In this document: piece by piece, positions 8,739 to 15,878 of the stretch
How the letters are laid out: every line of letters begins with the position of its first letter
How positions within the stretch are numbered: the stretch's first letter is position 1
Assembly (NCBI GenBank): GCA_010672825.2
Contig: JAAHFU020000003.1
Coordinates: 1-64,000 of the forward strand
DNA: 64,000 nucleotides
Source: Leptolyngbya sp. SIO1E4
Lineage (GTDB): Bacteria > Cyanobacteriota > Cyanobacteriia > Phormidesmidales > Phormidesmidaceae
Reading direction: 5' to 3'
Made by a program: the position numbers and the translations under genes
Notes under the pieces: generated by a model
Database searches by the model: none
Seen by the model: only the letters and a program-made list of their open reading frames with translations
Told to the model about the DNA's origin: nothing

Positions 8739-8782
8739 GCGGGTGAACGGACTCGAACCGTCGACATTCAGCTTGGGAAGCT
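8739..8782 (-). other. 3' fragment of a tRNA-Gly(UCC) gene; likely att site
   Basis: On the minus strand AGCTTCCCAAGCT (anticodon loop with UCC) is followed by a proper T arm (GGTTCGAGTCC) and the acceptor strand CACCCGC. The 5' half (acceptor, D arm and 5' anticodon arm) is missing, and sequence identity stops in the anticodon stem. That is the usual footprint of site-specific integration into a tRNA gene. By its orientation, the integrated element would extend to higher coordinates. No intact tRNA-Gly was seen in the window. Confidence 0.6.
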
Positions 8783-9245
8783 TTATTTCAACTACTGATA
8801 TACAAGGCTTTCAGAGGTTGAAAATTTCCATTACCCCAAACCCACCCCAATCTGGACAGCGTTAAGAATTCCTGCGATCTCGTGTCAGGTGTCCTGACAG
8901 TCACTAGCCCAATAGAGAATGGAGAATAAAATAGTCGAACTCCTGACCTCTGCGGTGCGGTGGTAGGCACCCAATTTATCAATTCCTTGCTTGGAGCGAA
9001 TTCTAGAATACATTGAAAACTACTCGATCCATTTTCGATCCAAACTTATTGAAGCAATCGGGCTAGGTGTGCAGAATCACGGTGTGCTAGAAATTCCTAA
9101 ATATTGGATTATTGCCCCAATCTCTTCAAAAGTCTCCATCCTTGTGTCTATGGAATGGGGAATACTTGCTCATTGCCTTCCCAAGCATCGTAAACAGAGT
9201 TGGCAGGCAGTATGAGTCGCATAGACTTGACAAATCACTTAAGCA
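8783..9245. other. Gene-free stretch next to the tRNA fragment
   Basis: No convincing gene. It contains a second tRNA-like scrap (about 8936-8970; minus strand GCAGAGGTCAGGAGTTCGAC) that lacks a matching partner arm. No integrase coding sequence is recognisable here. Confidence 0.3.
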
Positions 9246-9437
9246 TTATTGATCAGGATAAGGTCTCACCTTTACTAATACTGATTTGACTTTTTCTTTT
9301 GTCGATTGAAGTCCTCCCTGTATAAGCGCAAGCTTTGATTCTGGAAGTTCTTGAATCAAATGATTGCGGGTACTTTCAAGCGGTTCTCTAGATTCAGAAA
9401 CTGCCTGATTTTTAGCATTTTCAGAAAGATCATTCAT
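9246..9437 (-). CDS. Double-glycine precursor peptide, basic core
   Basis: A 63-residue peptide starting MNDLSENA; the ATG at 9437 follows GGAGTAGACCCC. A longer upstream start exists but lacks support. The leader segment LIQELPESKLALIQGG ends in a GG site and leaves a 21-residue Lys/Val-rich core ending RPYPDQ. It is encoded 54 bp downstream of the FAD oxidase, probably in the same transcript as the halogenase and oxidase. No Cys or Trp in the core. Confidence 0.65.
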   Translation of the reverse strand: MNDLSENAKNQAVSESREPLESTRNHLIQELPESKLALIQGGLQSTKEKVKSVLVKVRPYPDQ

Positions 9438-9490
9438 GGGGTCTACTCCGTTAAACAATGAAACTGCTGGCAATACTTTTCTGATGATTC

Positions 9491-10930
9491 TCAATAAAGA
9501 AAGCTTGCTAACGTTTTGGGGCGATGCGCTTTAGCTAAATTCAGTTTCAGTCGATGTTTTCGTAAGGACTGATCAAGCAGGCGATCGACAACGCTTGCGG
9601 CTGACTGGTAGCATTCTTCATGCAGACCTGTCCCCATGGTCCAACCACCGGTAAAGTAGAGGTTATTTTGGCCTTGGATGCCGGTTCCGTGTCCTGTCCA
9701 CAGAAACTTTTGAGCCTTCAAAGTCGCAACGTTAACGACATTGTGAGTGAAATGGGTGACAGCAGGGGTGCCATCTGCTCGCTTGAGAACATAGGATTCT
9801 GGGATGGGAACCGCCGGGTTTAGCGTGACAAAAAACTGCGGATTACCGAAACCGTCATGGTCAGGATAAGCCGCATCATTTTGATGGCGATTGCAGACGT
9901 AGGAAATGGTGTAAGGGCGCAGTTGTAAATCATCCCCGTGGATCAAGATGTTGTAAGTGCGCCAGATATTTCTATCCGGTGGTAGAAGGGGGGCATAGGT
10001 GTGGGCAACGGCTACGCTGTTGTAATGGTCAAACTGGCTGAGGACACTCGCAATGTCGTCGGTGATGCCTTGCTTGATGAGCTTGAGGGAAGTCGAAGCA
10101 TGACAAGCCATCACCACGGCATCAAAATGCTCAAAGCGGTTGTGATTAACCAGCAGGTCAACGCCATTTGAATTGCCAAAAACCTGTACCTCTGCATTGT
10201 GAACAAGGGTCACCCCTTGAGCCAGAATCCGATCGCACAAAGCGTTGACCCAGGTTTGGCAACCGCCCTCAACATAGGCTCGCTCTGGTGGCGCACTCCC
10301 GAACCCTTCTTGAAGTGAGTAGTAGCCCATAATGGCAACAAACGACATGGTGGAGGGCGTCGTATCGTGGACAAAATACATGCCGTTGATGCGAGGATAG
10401 AGGTTGTAGCGAACAAACTCTGTTGGATAAAACTCTGGATCATTGTCGGGGTTGTGAGCGTTGCGATACTGAATATAGTCAGCAATTGAAAACTCGGCAA
10501 AGGTCGGATCTTGACAATCAATGGGCGCTTGTTTGCTGAAGTTGTCAAAGCCTTTTTGCACGGCAGTTGGCATAGTGGTGGCATGTCTAGAGCCTGCTTG
10601 ATAGCCCGGATCAATGACATAGGCGATCGCCCCATCCAGGGTGCTATAGGCGGCCGAATCTTCGATGGGTTTGTAGGCAACCTCCAACTCATCTAGCAGG
10701 GCGGCAATGTTTTTGTAAGTGACAATGTTGAAATCATTAACCCCTAAATCAGCCCAGCGGTGCTGAACTTGGTTACCAGGTTGGCCCACCGCAAATTTTA
10801 CGGTGTGGATATTGCCCCCGACGCGATCGCGCTTCTCAAAGAGCGTAATTGAAACATCAGGTTTCTTCTTTTTGAGGCGGTAGGCGGTTAATAGACCCGA
10901 AATACCTGCGCCCACGATCGCAACTTTCAT
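9491..10930 (-). CDS. FAD-dependent amine-oxidase-like oxidoreductase
   Basis: About 479 residues. The ATG at 10930 (MKVAIVGAGISGLLTAYRL) starts directly on the dinucleotide-binding fold; a TTG six codons upstream is the alternative. GAGISG, then FEKRDRVGGNIHT, is the classic FAD-binding and substrate-loop pattern of the amine oxidase/protoporphyrinogen oxidase superfamily. The C-terminal FAD contact reads NLYFTGGWTMGTGLHEECYQSA, shortened in parts. It resembles the NAD/FAD-binding proteins of COG2907. It lies 150 bp downstream of the halogenase on the same strand. It may oxidise a peptide side chain, but the substrate is not shown. Confidence 0.8.
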   Translation of the reverse strand: MKVAIVGAGISGLLTAYRLKKKKPDVSITLFEKRDRVGGNIHTVKFAVGQPGNQVQHRWADLGVNDFNIVTYKNIAALLDELEVAYKPIEDSAAYSTLDGAIAYVIDPGYQAGSRHATTMPTAVQKGFDNFSKQAPIDCQDPTFAEFSIADYIQYRNAHNPDNDPEFYPTEFVRYNLYPRINGMYFVHDTTPSTMSFVAIMGYYSLQEGFGSAPPERAYVEGGCQTWVNALCDRILAQGVTLVHNAEVQVFGNSNGVDLLVNHNRFEHFDAVVMACHASTSLKLIKQGITDDIASVLSQFDHYNSVAVAHTYAPLLPPDRNIWRTYNILIHGDDLQLRPYTISYVCNRHQNDAAYPDHDGFGNPQFFVTLNPAVPIPESYVLKRADGTPAVTHFTHNVVNVATLKAQKFLWTGHGTGIQGQNNLYFTGGWTMGTGLHEECYQSAASVVDRLLDQSLRKHRLKLNLAKAHRPKTLASFLY

Positions 10931-11080
10931 TGAGTTAGATGTCTCCAAGCTTACAGTAAAAGGCAGAAGGAGAAAGGCAGAATGCCCTCTTTGAGGGAGT
11001 TCCAGCTTTCCAGATGTCTCAACCTAAGTGGCGACTGCTATAGATAGTGTCTAATACCACTTTCATGAGTCATATGCTGG

Positions 11081-12424
11081 TCAGGAAAAGTAGCCGATTC
11101 CATACATCAGCTCTGAAAAAAGCGAGCTTTGTAAGCCATCAATATTTCCCGAATCAGATTCAGATGAAGAGCTTTCGATTTCTAAAACTGATATAGAGGG
11201 GAATTCCTCTACTCTTGCCGAAGTTTTGGCTAAAGCGGTAAAAGGGTTAGGCTGACTGGCAAGCGTTTCGATGTATTCCTTAAACTCAACCAAAAACTTC
11301 TGGCTTGCCAAGTTGCCAAGTTGTTGCTTGAAATTGGCAGTCGCAAATCGCCAAAATTTTGTCTCGAAACAAGACCCCATCGAATAGTGCCATGCGACAA
11401 AGAGGAGATTAGAATTAAAAGATGACTGAAGATATTGATTAAACAGTTCAATATGACTATCTTCCAACTTTATTCGCTTGCCATTTTGCTCTAAGGTTTT
11501 GAGGGGCCAATGGGAAAAAGATCGAATTTGGTTGAGTGTGAGCCCAATGGCTGAAGCTTCCAAAGGTTCCAGGAAAGAAGCCGCGTTCCCAATTTTGAAT
11601 AAAGCACCATCAAAATAAGTCCTCTGAGCAAAATTTGGAAACTTCAGATGATTTTCTTGTTTATTGACTTCAATTGCTTCTTCAGCCAAAAAGTCGTCAA
11701 AATCAGCTCGAATTTCATCAATAGAATTAATATGATGATTGTAAACATAACCATAGGAGGTTCTACTGGTTAATGGAATCACAAAAATCCAGCCATGCGA
11801 TCGCGCGATCGTGCGGGTTGCTGAGTTATATTTCCAAATTTGACCCTCTAGCTCAACCTCTACGCATCCTTCGCTCGCTGCTGGCCCTTGACGAATTAAA
11901 GCTGCATTAGTAGGAATTAAATCTAGTTTGATATGTTCTTCATTCAGTGATTTCGGAAATCCTGTTGCATCAATGACAATATCTGATTGCAGGTAAGTGT
12001 TATCAGAAAAAGAGATATCAACTATGACCCCATCGCTTCTTAGGCCAATAACCTTTTTATCGATATGGGTTGCCGACACATAGTCCCTAAGTAATTCAAC
12101 GATTTTGTCAGCCGATATGTGATAAGCGTATACGCCTCTAGGCTGAAAATGCTGCATGAATTCCGGATACTTCACGCCCCAGTTTTCAAATTTGATGCCT
12201 AATTTGCGAGTTATGTGACATCTTTCCTGGAGTTCTGTTTCGGTTAATGCTGTAATTTCAGCAAGCCACTCAGGGAAATCAAGCGTTGTCCCTTCACCTA
12301 CGCCAATAGGCGGCAAACTGGAATCGTAGATATGGTAAAGATCGAATTGGGGAAAATGTTTTGTGATGTGGGCAGCTGCAATATATCCTGCTGTTCCGCC
12401 GCCAATAACTGCAACTTTAATCAT
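11081..12424 (-). CDS. Flavin-dependent tryptophan-halogenase-like enzyme
   Basis: 447 residues starting MIKVAVIGGGTAGYIAAAH, with the FAD-binding GGGTAG. The family's catalytic lysine is present as K74 in RKLGIKFENW, aligned with K79 of PrnA. The active-site glutamate is E289 in EPLEASAIG, equivalent to E346. The WxWxIP signature that blocks monooxygenase activity reads WIFVIP (212-217), with Phe in place of the second Trp. Known relatives use FADH2, O2 and halide to halogenate tryptophan, free or within a peptide. Linked genes encode peptides ending in Trp, so a peptidyl substrate is plausible. The flavin reductase would be supplied elsewhere. The ATG has an AAAGGA ribosome site. Confidence 0.85.
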   Translation of the reverse strand: MIKVAVIGGGTAGYIAAAHITKHFPQFDLYHIYDSSLPPIGVGEGTTLDFPEWLAEITALTETELQERCHITRKLGIKFENWGVKYPEFMQHFQPRGVYAYHISADKIVELLRDYVSATHIDKKVIGLRSDGVIVDISFSDNTYLQSDIVIDATGFPKSLNEEHIKLDLIPTNAALIRQGPAASEGCVEVELEGQIWKYNSATRTIARSHGWIFVIPLTSRTSYGYVYNHHINSIDEIRADFDDFLAEEAIEVNKQENHLKFPNFAQRTYFDGALFKIGNAASFLEPLEASAIGLTLNQIRSFSHWPLKTLEQNGKRIKLEDSHIELFNQYLQSSFNSNLLFVAWHYSMGSCFETKFWRFATANFKQQLGNLASQKFLVEFKEYIETLASQPNPFTALAKTSARVEEFPSISVLEIESSSSESDSGNIDGLQSSLFSELMYGIGYFS

Positions 12425-12713
12425 GTTCTTTTTCCTTTGCTGATATTCAATGCAGGATTGGGAATTAAACTTGTAGCAGTAAGTAGATGGTCAAAATTAA
12501 ACATTGTCGAGACATTACGTCATTGAAGCCCCCAAACCCCCAATTCTGGGGGCTTTGACTCCGGTCTCCCCCAAACTTGAGGGATTGAGGGGCCTTCGAG
12601 GACTTATGGCTACCTACTTACTTTCAAGATCGCACTTCGTAAGGTGGCCAGTGCGATCGCACTGGCCAAGCAGCTTTGTAGAATGGGCAGTGCCTGAGCG
12701 CAGTATTTCTGCT
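12425..12713. repeat. Intergenic repeats and a perfect 22-bp palindrome
   Basis: GGCCAGTGCGATCGCACTGG plus CC (12646-12667) reads identically on both strands and is centred on a HIP1 octamer. Next to it lie a common cyanobacterial C-run repeat (AAGCCCCCAAACCCCCAATT, from about 12527) and a segment (12717-12745) with the repeat GGGCAATGCTTGCCC, which runs into the 3' end of the next precursor gene. Confidence 0.5.
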
Positions 12714-12911
12714 TTATGCAAGCGAAGTGGGCAATGCTTGCCCTACAGGTTTGGGACGTGGCTTGAGATCATCAATCGGATCAAAAAGAACATCGTGATC
12801 ATCATCGCTACGGCTTTGCCCTCCTTTGAGTTGCTCAGATTGACTCTCCAAGAGTTCTTTCAGGGTAATGTGTTCTAGATTCTGAGCTGTTTTAGCCTGA
12901 TGCTCTTTCAT
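12714..12911 (-). CDS. Double-glycine precursor peptide, acidic then Pro-rich core
   Basis: A 65-residue peptide. The leader (LKELLESQSEQLKGG, residues about 17-31) ends in a GG site. The core starts acidic (SDDDHD) and continues Pro/Lys rich. Its last ten residues (VGQALPTSLA) are encoded by a dispersed intergenic repeat, so the gene has acquired a new C-terminus by repeat invasion. The ATG follows CAGAGG. It lies upstream of the halogenase in the same orientation. Confidence 0.6.
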   Translation of the reverse strand: MKEHQAKTAQNLEHITLKELLESQSEQLKGGQSRSDDDHDVLFDPIDDLKPRPKPVGQALPTSLA

Positions 12912-12976
12912 GGAATACCTCTGTCTAAAGATCCGTCATCTAACTAAAATTGAGTCCTTGGCAAGCTGTAGCCTTC

Positions 12977-13183
12977 TTATATCCCTCTGTAGCGAATAAT
13001 AGCGACACCTTCTCCAGAAGGGGCCGTATCTGCACTTGCAGATTCACCCTTAATACCTTCAAATTTTAGGTATACTGCACCTCCGCTTAGCTTCTCTAGA
13101 TCGGTGTTATCTAGAGTGCTGAGGATAGTCTCATCATTATTTTGAGGCTGATTAGCTGTTAGTGTGAGTTGGTTGGTCTTCAT
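12977..13183 (-). CDS. LSGG-leader precursor with Hcp-like core segment
   Basis: 68 residues. The leader MKTNQLTLTANQ...DNTDLEKLSGG belongs to a local family (four members at 12.9-14.8 kb). The core begins AVYLKFEGIKGESA, which matches the first strand of type VI tube protein Hcp (YLKIDGIKGES), and then departs, ending in RYRGI. The start has an AGGAG-type site. Either a shortened GG-leader Hcp gene or a genuine small product; which is not clear from sequence. Confidence 0.65.
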   Translation of the reverse strand: MKTNQLTLTANQPQNNDETILSTLDNTDLEKLSGGAVYLKFEGIKGESASADTAPSGEGVAIIRYRGI

Positions 13184-13440
13184 GATGTTTTTCTCCTTGG
13201 AATAGGTTCTGTTCTAAAGCATTGGTTGCGGGCAAGAATGAAGGGCGATCGCGCACAGCCATCGGGAAGGTTAAGGCAGCCTCGACCCCACAAACTCTCC
13301 TGATGAGTAAGAGGGTGTTTTAAAGGTTCACTGGACTGGGTTTGGCTACCTTAACCACCTAGAGGTCTCTAGGGTGGAATGGGCATTTGAGGCATTCCTA
13401 AAATTGTCTTAGGTAGGGATCAACCCCTTTAAAGCATCCT

Positions 13441-13605
13441 CTAAGGTTCTCCTTGAATCTGTCCAAAGTTGAGCGTGACAGTCTCTACTATGCGATCGTA
13501 ACCTCCACTTAGCTTCTCTAGTTCAGTGTTATCTAGAGTGCGGAGGATAGTCTCGTTATTGTTTTGGGACTGATTAGCTTTTGGCATGATTTGATTAGTC
13601 TTCAT
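13441..13605 (-). CDS. LSGG-leader precursor with Hcp-like C-terminal strand
   Basis: 54 residues, too short for ordinary ORF cut-offs. The leader MKTNQIMPKANQSQ...DNTELEKLSGG is a clear paralogue of the 12977-13183 and 14507-14710 genes. The core YDRIVETVTLNFGQIQGEP resembles the last strand of Hcp proteins (ETVTLNFGQI). The ATG follows AAGGAGAAAAACATC. The gene lies in a tandem array with repeated upstream sequence. Confidence 0.6.
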   Translation of the reverse strand: MKTNQIMPKANQSQNNNETILRTLDNTELEKLSGGYDRIVETVTLNFGQIQGEP

Positions 13606-13666
13606 GATGTTTTTCTCCTTGAAATACTTTCTGTTCTAAATCATTGAAAACTGACGTGAGAGAAGG

Positions 13667-13701
13667 GCGATCGCGCTTTGAGAAATAGGAAGCGCGATCG
13701 C
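13667..13701. repeat. HIP1 hairpin 1 of the precursor array
   Basis: GCGATCGCGCTT and AAGCGCGATCGC form a perfect 12-bp stem with an 11-nt loop, each arm carrying a HIP1 octamer. It lies between precursor genes. Related hairpins are at 13982, 14390 and 15023. Confidence 0.6.
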
Positions 13702-13750
13702 AGGATTGGCGAAATTGAATCAACTAGGTTAAACCCAATTAAATTTCACG

Positions 13751-13806
13751 CTTGATCTTAATTGGAATGCTTGATCTTAATTGGAATGCTTGATCTTAAT
13801 TGGAAT
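13751..13806. repeat. Three tandem copies of a 19-bp repeat at a precursor 3' end
   Basis: CTTGATCTTAATTGGAATG occurs at 13751-13769, 13770-13788 and 13789-13806 (last base missing). The unit is not a multiple of three and carries the stop of the minus-strand precursor, so gain or loss of copies changes the core's C-terminus. Confidence 0.75.
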
Positions 13807-13914
13807 TCTAGTGTTACCACCTTTCAACTTCTCTAAGCTTGCATTGTCTAAAGACTGAAGGAGATGCTGGTTCTTGAGTTGATTAACTGTCGTCTTCTGT
13901 TCATTACTTTTCAT
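13777..13914 (-). CDS. Short double-glycine precursor, basic core
   Basis: 45 residues: leader MKSNEQKTTVNQLKNQH... SLDNASLEKLKGG, then the 12-residue basic core NTRIPIKIKHSN. The leader belongs to the local DN.xLEKL(S/K)GG family. The stop and the last core residues lie within a 19-bp tandem repeat. The ATG follows AGTGGAGTAATCACC. Its small size makes expression uncertain. Confidence 0.55.
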   Translation of the reverse strand: MKSNEQKTTVNQLKNQHLLQSLDNASLEKLKGGNTRIPIKIKHSN

Positions 13915-13981
13915 GGTGATTACTCCACTAAAGGGTGTTGTTTGTCTGTTCGAAATTGATGCGATTAAGCCTTGAGGAAAG

Positions 13982-14018
13982 GCGATCGCGCTTTAAGAGA
14001 ATAGAAGGCGAGATTGCA
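13982..14018. repeat. HIP1 hairpin 2 (partly decayed)
   Basis: GCGATCGCGCTTT is followed after an AGAGAATAG loop by AAGGCGAGATTGC, a degraded partner arm. Same layout as the hairpin at 13667. Confidence 0.45.
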
Positions 14019-14164
14019 GGACTGGTGAAACTTGAGGAAACACTGCTTGAACCGTCTCGAAGATCTTATGCACTAGACTTCGTCGAAGTAAATTCAACCC
14101 AATTTTGCGCTTGCCTTCATCGGGAATCTAGGAGTGCTGCCAGTGTATTCACCAGCTAAATTCT

Positions 14165-14338
14165 CTAATTTCGGGAATGGATCGCTTGACTGAATGACAA
14201 AAGGTCGCACCACCCCTTATGATCCTTGTCTCTTCCTCCAGAAATTTTCTCGATAGTGAGGTCTGTTAAAGGTCTGAAGAGATCTTCACTGTTATTTTCC
14301 GACTGAGATTTGCTTGCTGAAAACTGATTCTTGTCCAT
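14165..14338 (-). CDS. ISGG-leader precursor with Hcp-like core segment
   Basis: 57 residues. The leader MDKNQFSASKSQSENN...LTIEKISGG ends at GG. The core RDKDHKGWCDLLSFSQAI closely resembles the conserved Hcp segment DKDHKGWIEVLSFSWG that follows KGES in tube proteins, here with Cys for Ile. The ATG follows GGAGAAAAATA. The start of the Hcp domain is missing, so this is either a shortened gene or a deliberately short product. Confidence 0.55.
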   Translation of the reverse strand: MDKNQFSASKSQSENNSEDLFRPLTDLTIEKISGGRDKDHKGWCDLLSFSQAIHSRN

Positions 14339-14389
14339 TATTTTTCTCCATTTAAGGTGTATGTTTCTCTCATCAATTTCAGGTTAAGG

Positions 14390-14425
14390 GCGATCGCACT
14401 TTGAGAGAATAGAAAGTGCGATCAC
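14390..14425. repeat. HIP1 hairpin 3 with compensatory change
   Basis: GCGATCGCACTTT pairs with AAAGTGCGATCAC. Compared with hairpin 1, one G-C pair has become A-T by changes in both arms, so pairing is kept. One other position is mismatched. Confidence 0.55.
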
Positions 14426-14506
14426 GGAATCAGCACAACTTAGATGAAGACTGCTTGAGCTGACTCAAAGACCTTCACACACTAGATTTAGTCAAGATAA
14501 ATTCAA

Positions 14507-14710
14507 CTAGATGTGGTGCTTAACCTTGATTTCGATGTTAAGAGTGCTGCTTTCTGCAGATTCACCCTTTACACCATCAATTTTTAAGGGATAGTCCAAT
14601 ACACCTCCGCCACTCAAATTTTCCAGCTCAGCATTGTCTAGAGTTTTTAAGATAGTCTCGTTATTGGCTTGAGACCGACTGGCTTCCGGGGTGGTTTGAT
14701 TAGTCTTCAT
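14507..14710 (-). CDS. LSGG-leader precursor with Hcp-like core segment
   Basis: 67 residues from the ATG at 14710 (AAGGAGAAAATGCC before it); a longer upstream frame is not needed. The leader MKTNQTTPEASRSQ...DNAELENLSGG ends at GG. The core contains PLKIDGVKGESAES, the first strand and turn of Hcp, and then ends in EIKVKHHI. About 60 bp upstream of the gene is repeated upstream of the 12977 gene, showing tandem duplication. Confidence 0.65.
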   Translation of the reverse strand: MKTNQTTPEASRSQANNETILKTLDNAELENLSGGGVLDYPLKIDGVKGESAESSTLNIEIKVKHHI

Positions 14711-14796
14711 GGCATTTTCTCCTTGGAATAGGTTCTGTTCTAAAGCACTGGTTGCGGACAAGAATGAAGAGCGATTGCCCTTTAAAGCTCGAAATG

Positions 14797-14961
14797 TCAA
14801 TCACTTCGAGACCACTGGCAGATTAGCTGTCCATCAATCTTGACCCACTGGGCCGTTAACTGACGACGCTTGACATCTTGGAAATGGATGATTTCACTTT
14901 TTCCTGTCTCCTGAATGTAGGACCCTGATCGCTGGGCAATGGAATAATCTAGTCGTTGCAT
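14797..14961 (-). CDS. Small unrecognised protein without GG leader
   Basis: 54 residues from MQRLDYSIAQRSG; the ATG at 14961 follows CAGGAGTTTCAAC. It has no GG cleavage site and contains two Trp (AQWVKIDGQL, CQWSRSD) in a likely small beta fold. It is located within the precursor array. I do not recognise the family. It may be an accessory or immunity protein, but nothing in the sequence proves this. Confidence 0.5.
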   Translation of the reverse strand: MQRLDYSIAQRSGSYIQETGKSEIIHFQDVKRRQLTAQWVKIDGQLICQWSRSD

Positions 14962-15022
14962 TGTTGAAACTCCTGGTGACAATTTGAGAACATTTGATAG
15001 AGGGATTTTGCTCTAACCGAGA

Positions 15023-15059
15023 GGCGATAGCACTTTGAGAGAACAGAAAGCGCGATCGC
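15023..15059. repeat. HIP1 hairpin 4
   Basis: GCGATAGCACTTT and AAAGCGCGATCGC form a partly mismatched version of the hairpin at 13667, again between two precursor genes. Confidence 0.45.
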
Positions 15060-15125
15060 AAGATCTATGGCGTTGGATCTATTTATCAACTACGCCGATT
15101 TCCAGAAACCTTACTGATTGTTGGA

Positions 15126-15341
15126 TTATTGCAGGGAATTATGGCTAGAGGCGTAGGCAAAAGAATAACCTGTTGGCGTAGCTCCGCCTGAAATAGCATG
15201 AATTTCCTCAGGGTTTAACTCGCTAAATAGTTTAGTGTGCTCTGACTTTGAGGGAGAGACTGAATCTCCGAATCCTTCTAAATTGTTTGGATTTTGTGCC
15301 AAACCAAAACTCGTTTCTGCTTCAATCTTTTCAGAATTCAT
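15126..15341 (-). CDS. ISGG-leader precursor, aromatic/Ser core
   Basis: 71 residues. The leader contains LFSELNPEEIHAISGG, a typical bacteriocin-type double-glycine signal. The core is 18 residues, rich in Ser, Ala and Tyr (TGYSFAYASSHN). The ATG follows AAGGAAAATACC. It is the first minus-strand gene after a 540-bp gene-free region and probably heads the array running towards the halogenase. Confidence 0.6.
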   Translation of the reverse strand: MNSEKIEAETSFGLAQNPNNLEGFGDSVSPSKSEHTKLFSELNPEEIHAISGGATPTGYSFAYASSHNSLQ

Positions 15342-15878
15342 GGTATTTTCCTTGATGTATGGGTTGCCAGCTTAAAGTGAAAAATCATGACCAAGATAAG
15401 ATCTGGGAATCAGATTCTCACTGAAGCCTAGATTTTTACCTCTATTTTCTTCGTTTTCTGAAGTTTTTCGAATTAAGCTTTTAGTCATTCGGGAAAGACT
15501 TTAAGTATTGAATTTCTATTCCCTTTTTGACTTATCTAAATTATAGCTCTGAATTGAGAAAAAGTAGGGAAGAAAAGCATATTTAAAACAGAACTTAAAA
15601 GTGCTTTTATAAATCATCTTTTCGGGCGCAAAAATATATTCCAAATTCCAGAAATTTTATCTGGATTCAAAAGCTTTTAAGAGCCTGCAGAAGGTATAAA
15701 AAAGGTGGAAGAGTCAAGAAAAAAGGTGTCAATCCCTCCCTTTGTGATAAGGACAAGACTTGTGGGTTTTAATTGCCTGAATCTGAGCGAGCTGATGAGA
15801 TAAAAATGTTGGAAGTGTTGGGTTTCGTGCCTCGACACCAACCTACGGCGGAAGCAAGCTACATCCTTCTGCGTTGCG
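15342..15878. other. AT-rich gene-free stretch
   Basis: No gene recognised. It separates the HlyD stop from the first precursor of the downstream array and should hold that array's promoter. Poly-A and poly-T tracts are abundant; no specific motif could be assigned. Confidence 0.35.

Noticed and set aside
8936..8970. Second tRNA-like scrap (minus strand GCAGAGGTCAGGAGTTCGAC)
   Set aside because: The T-arm partner sequence and acceptor are missing, so I could not assign an isotype or call it a gene or att site.
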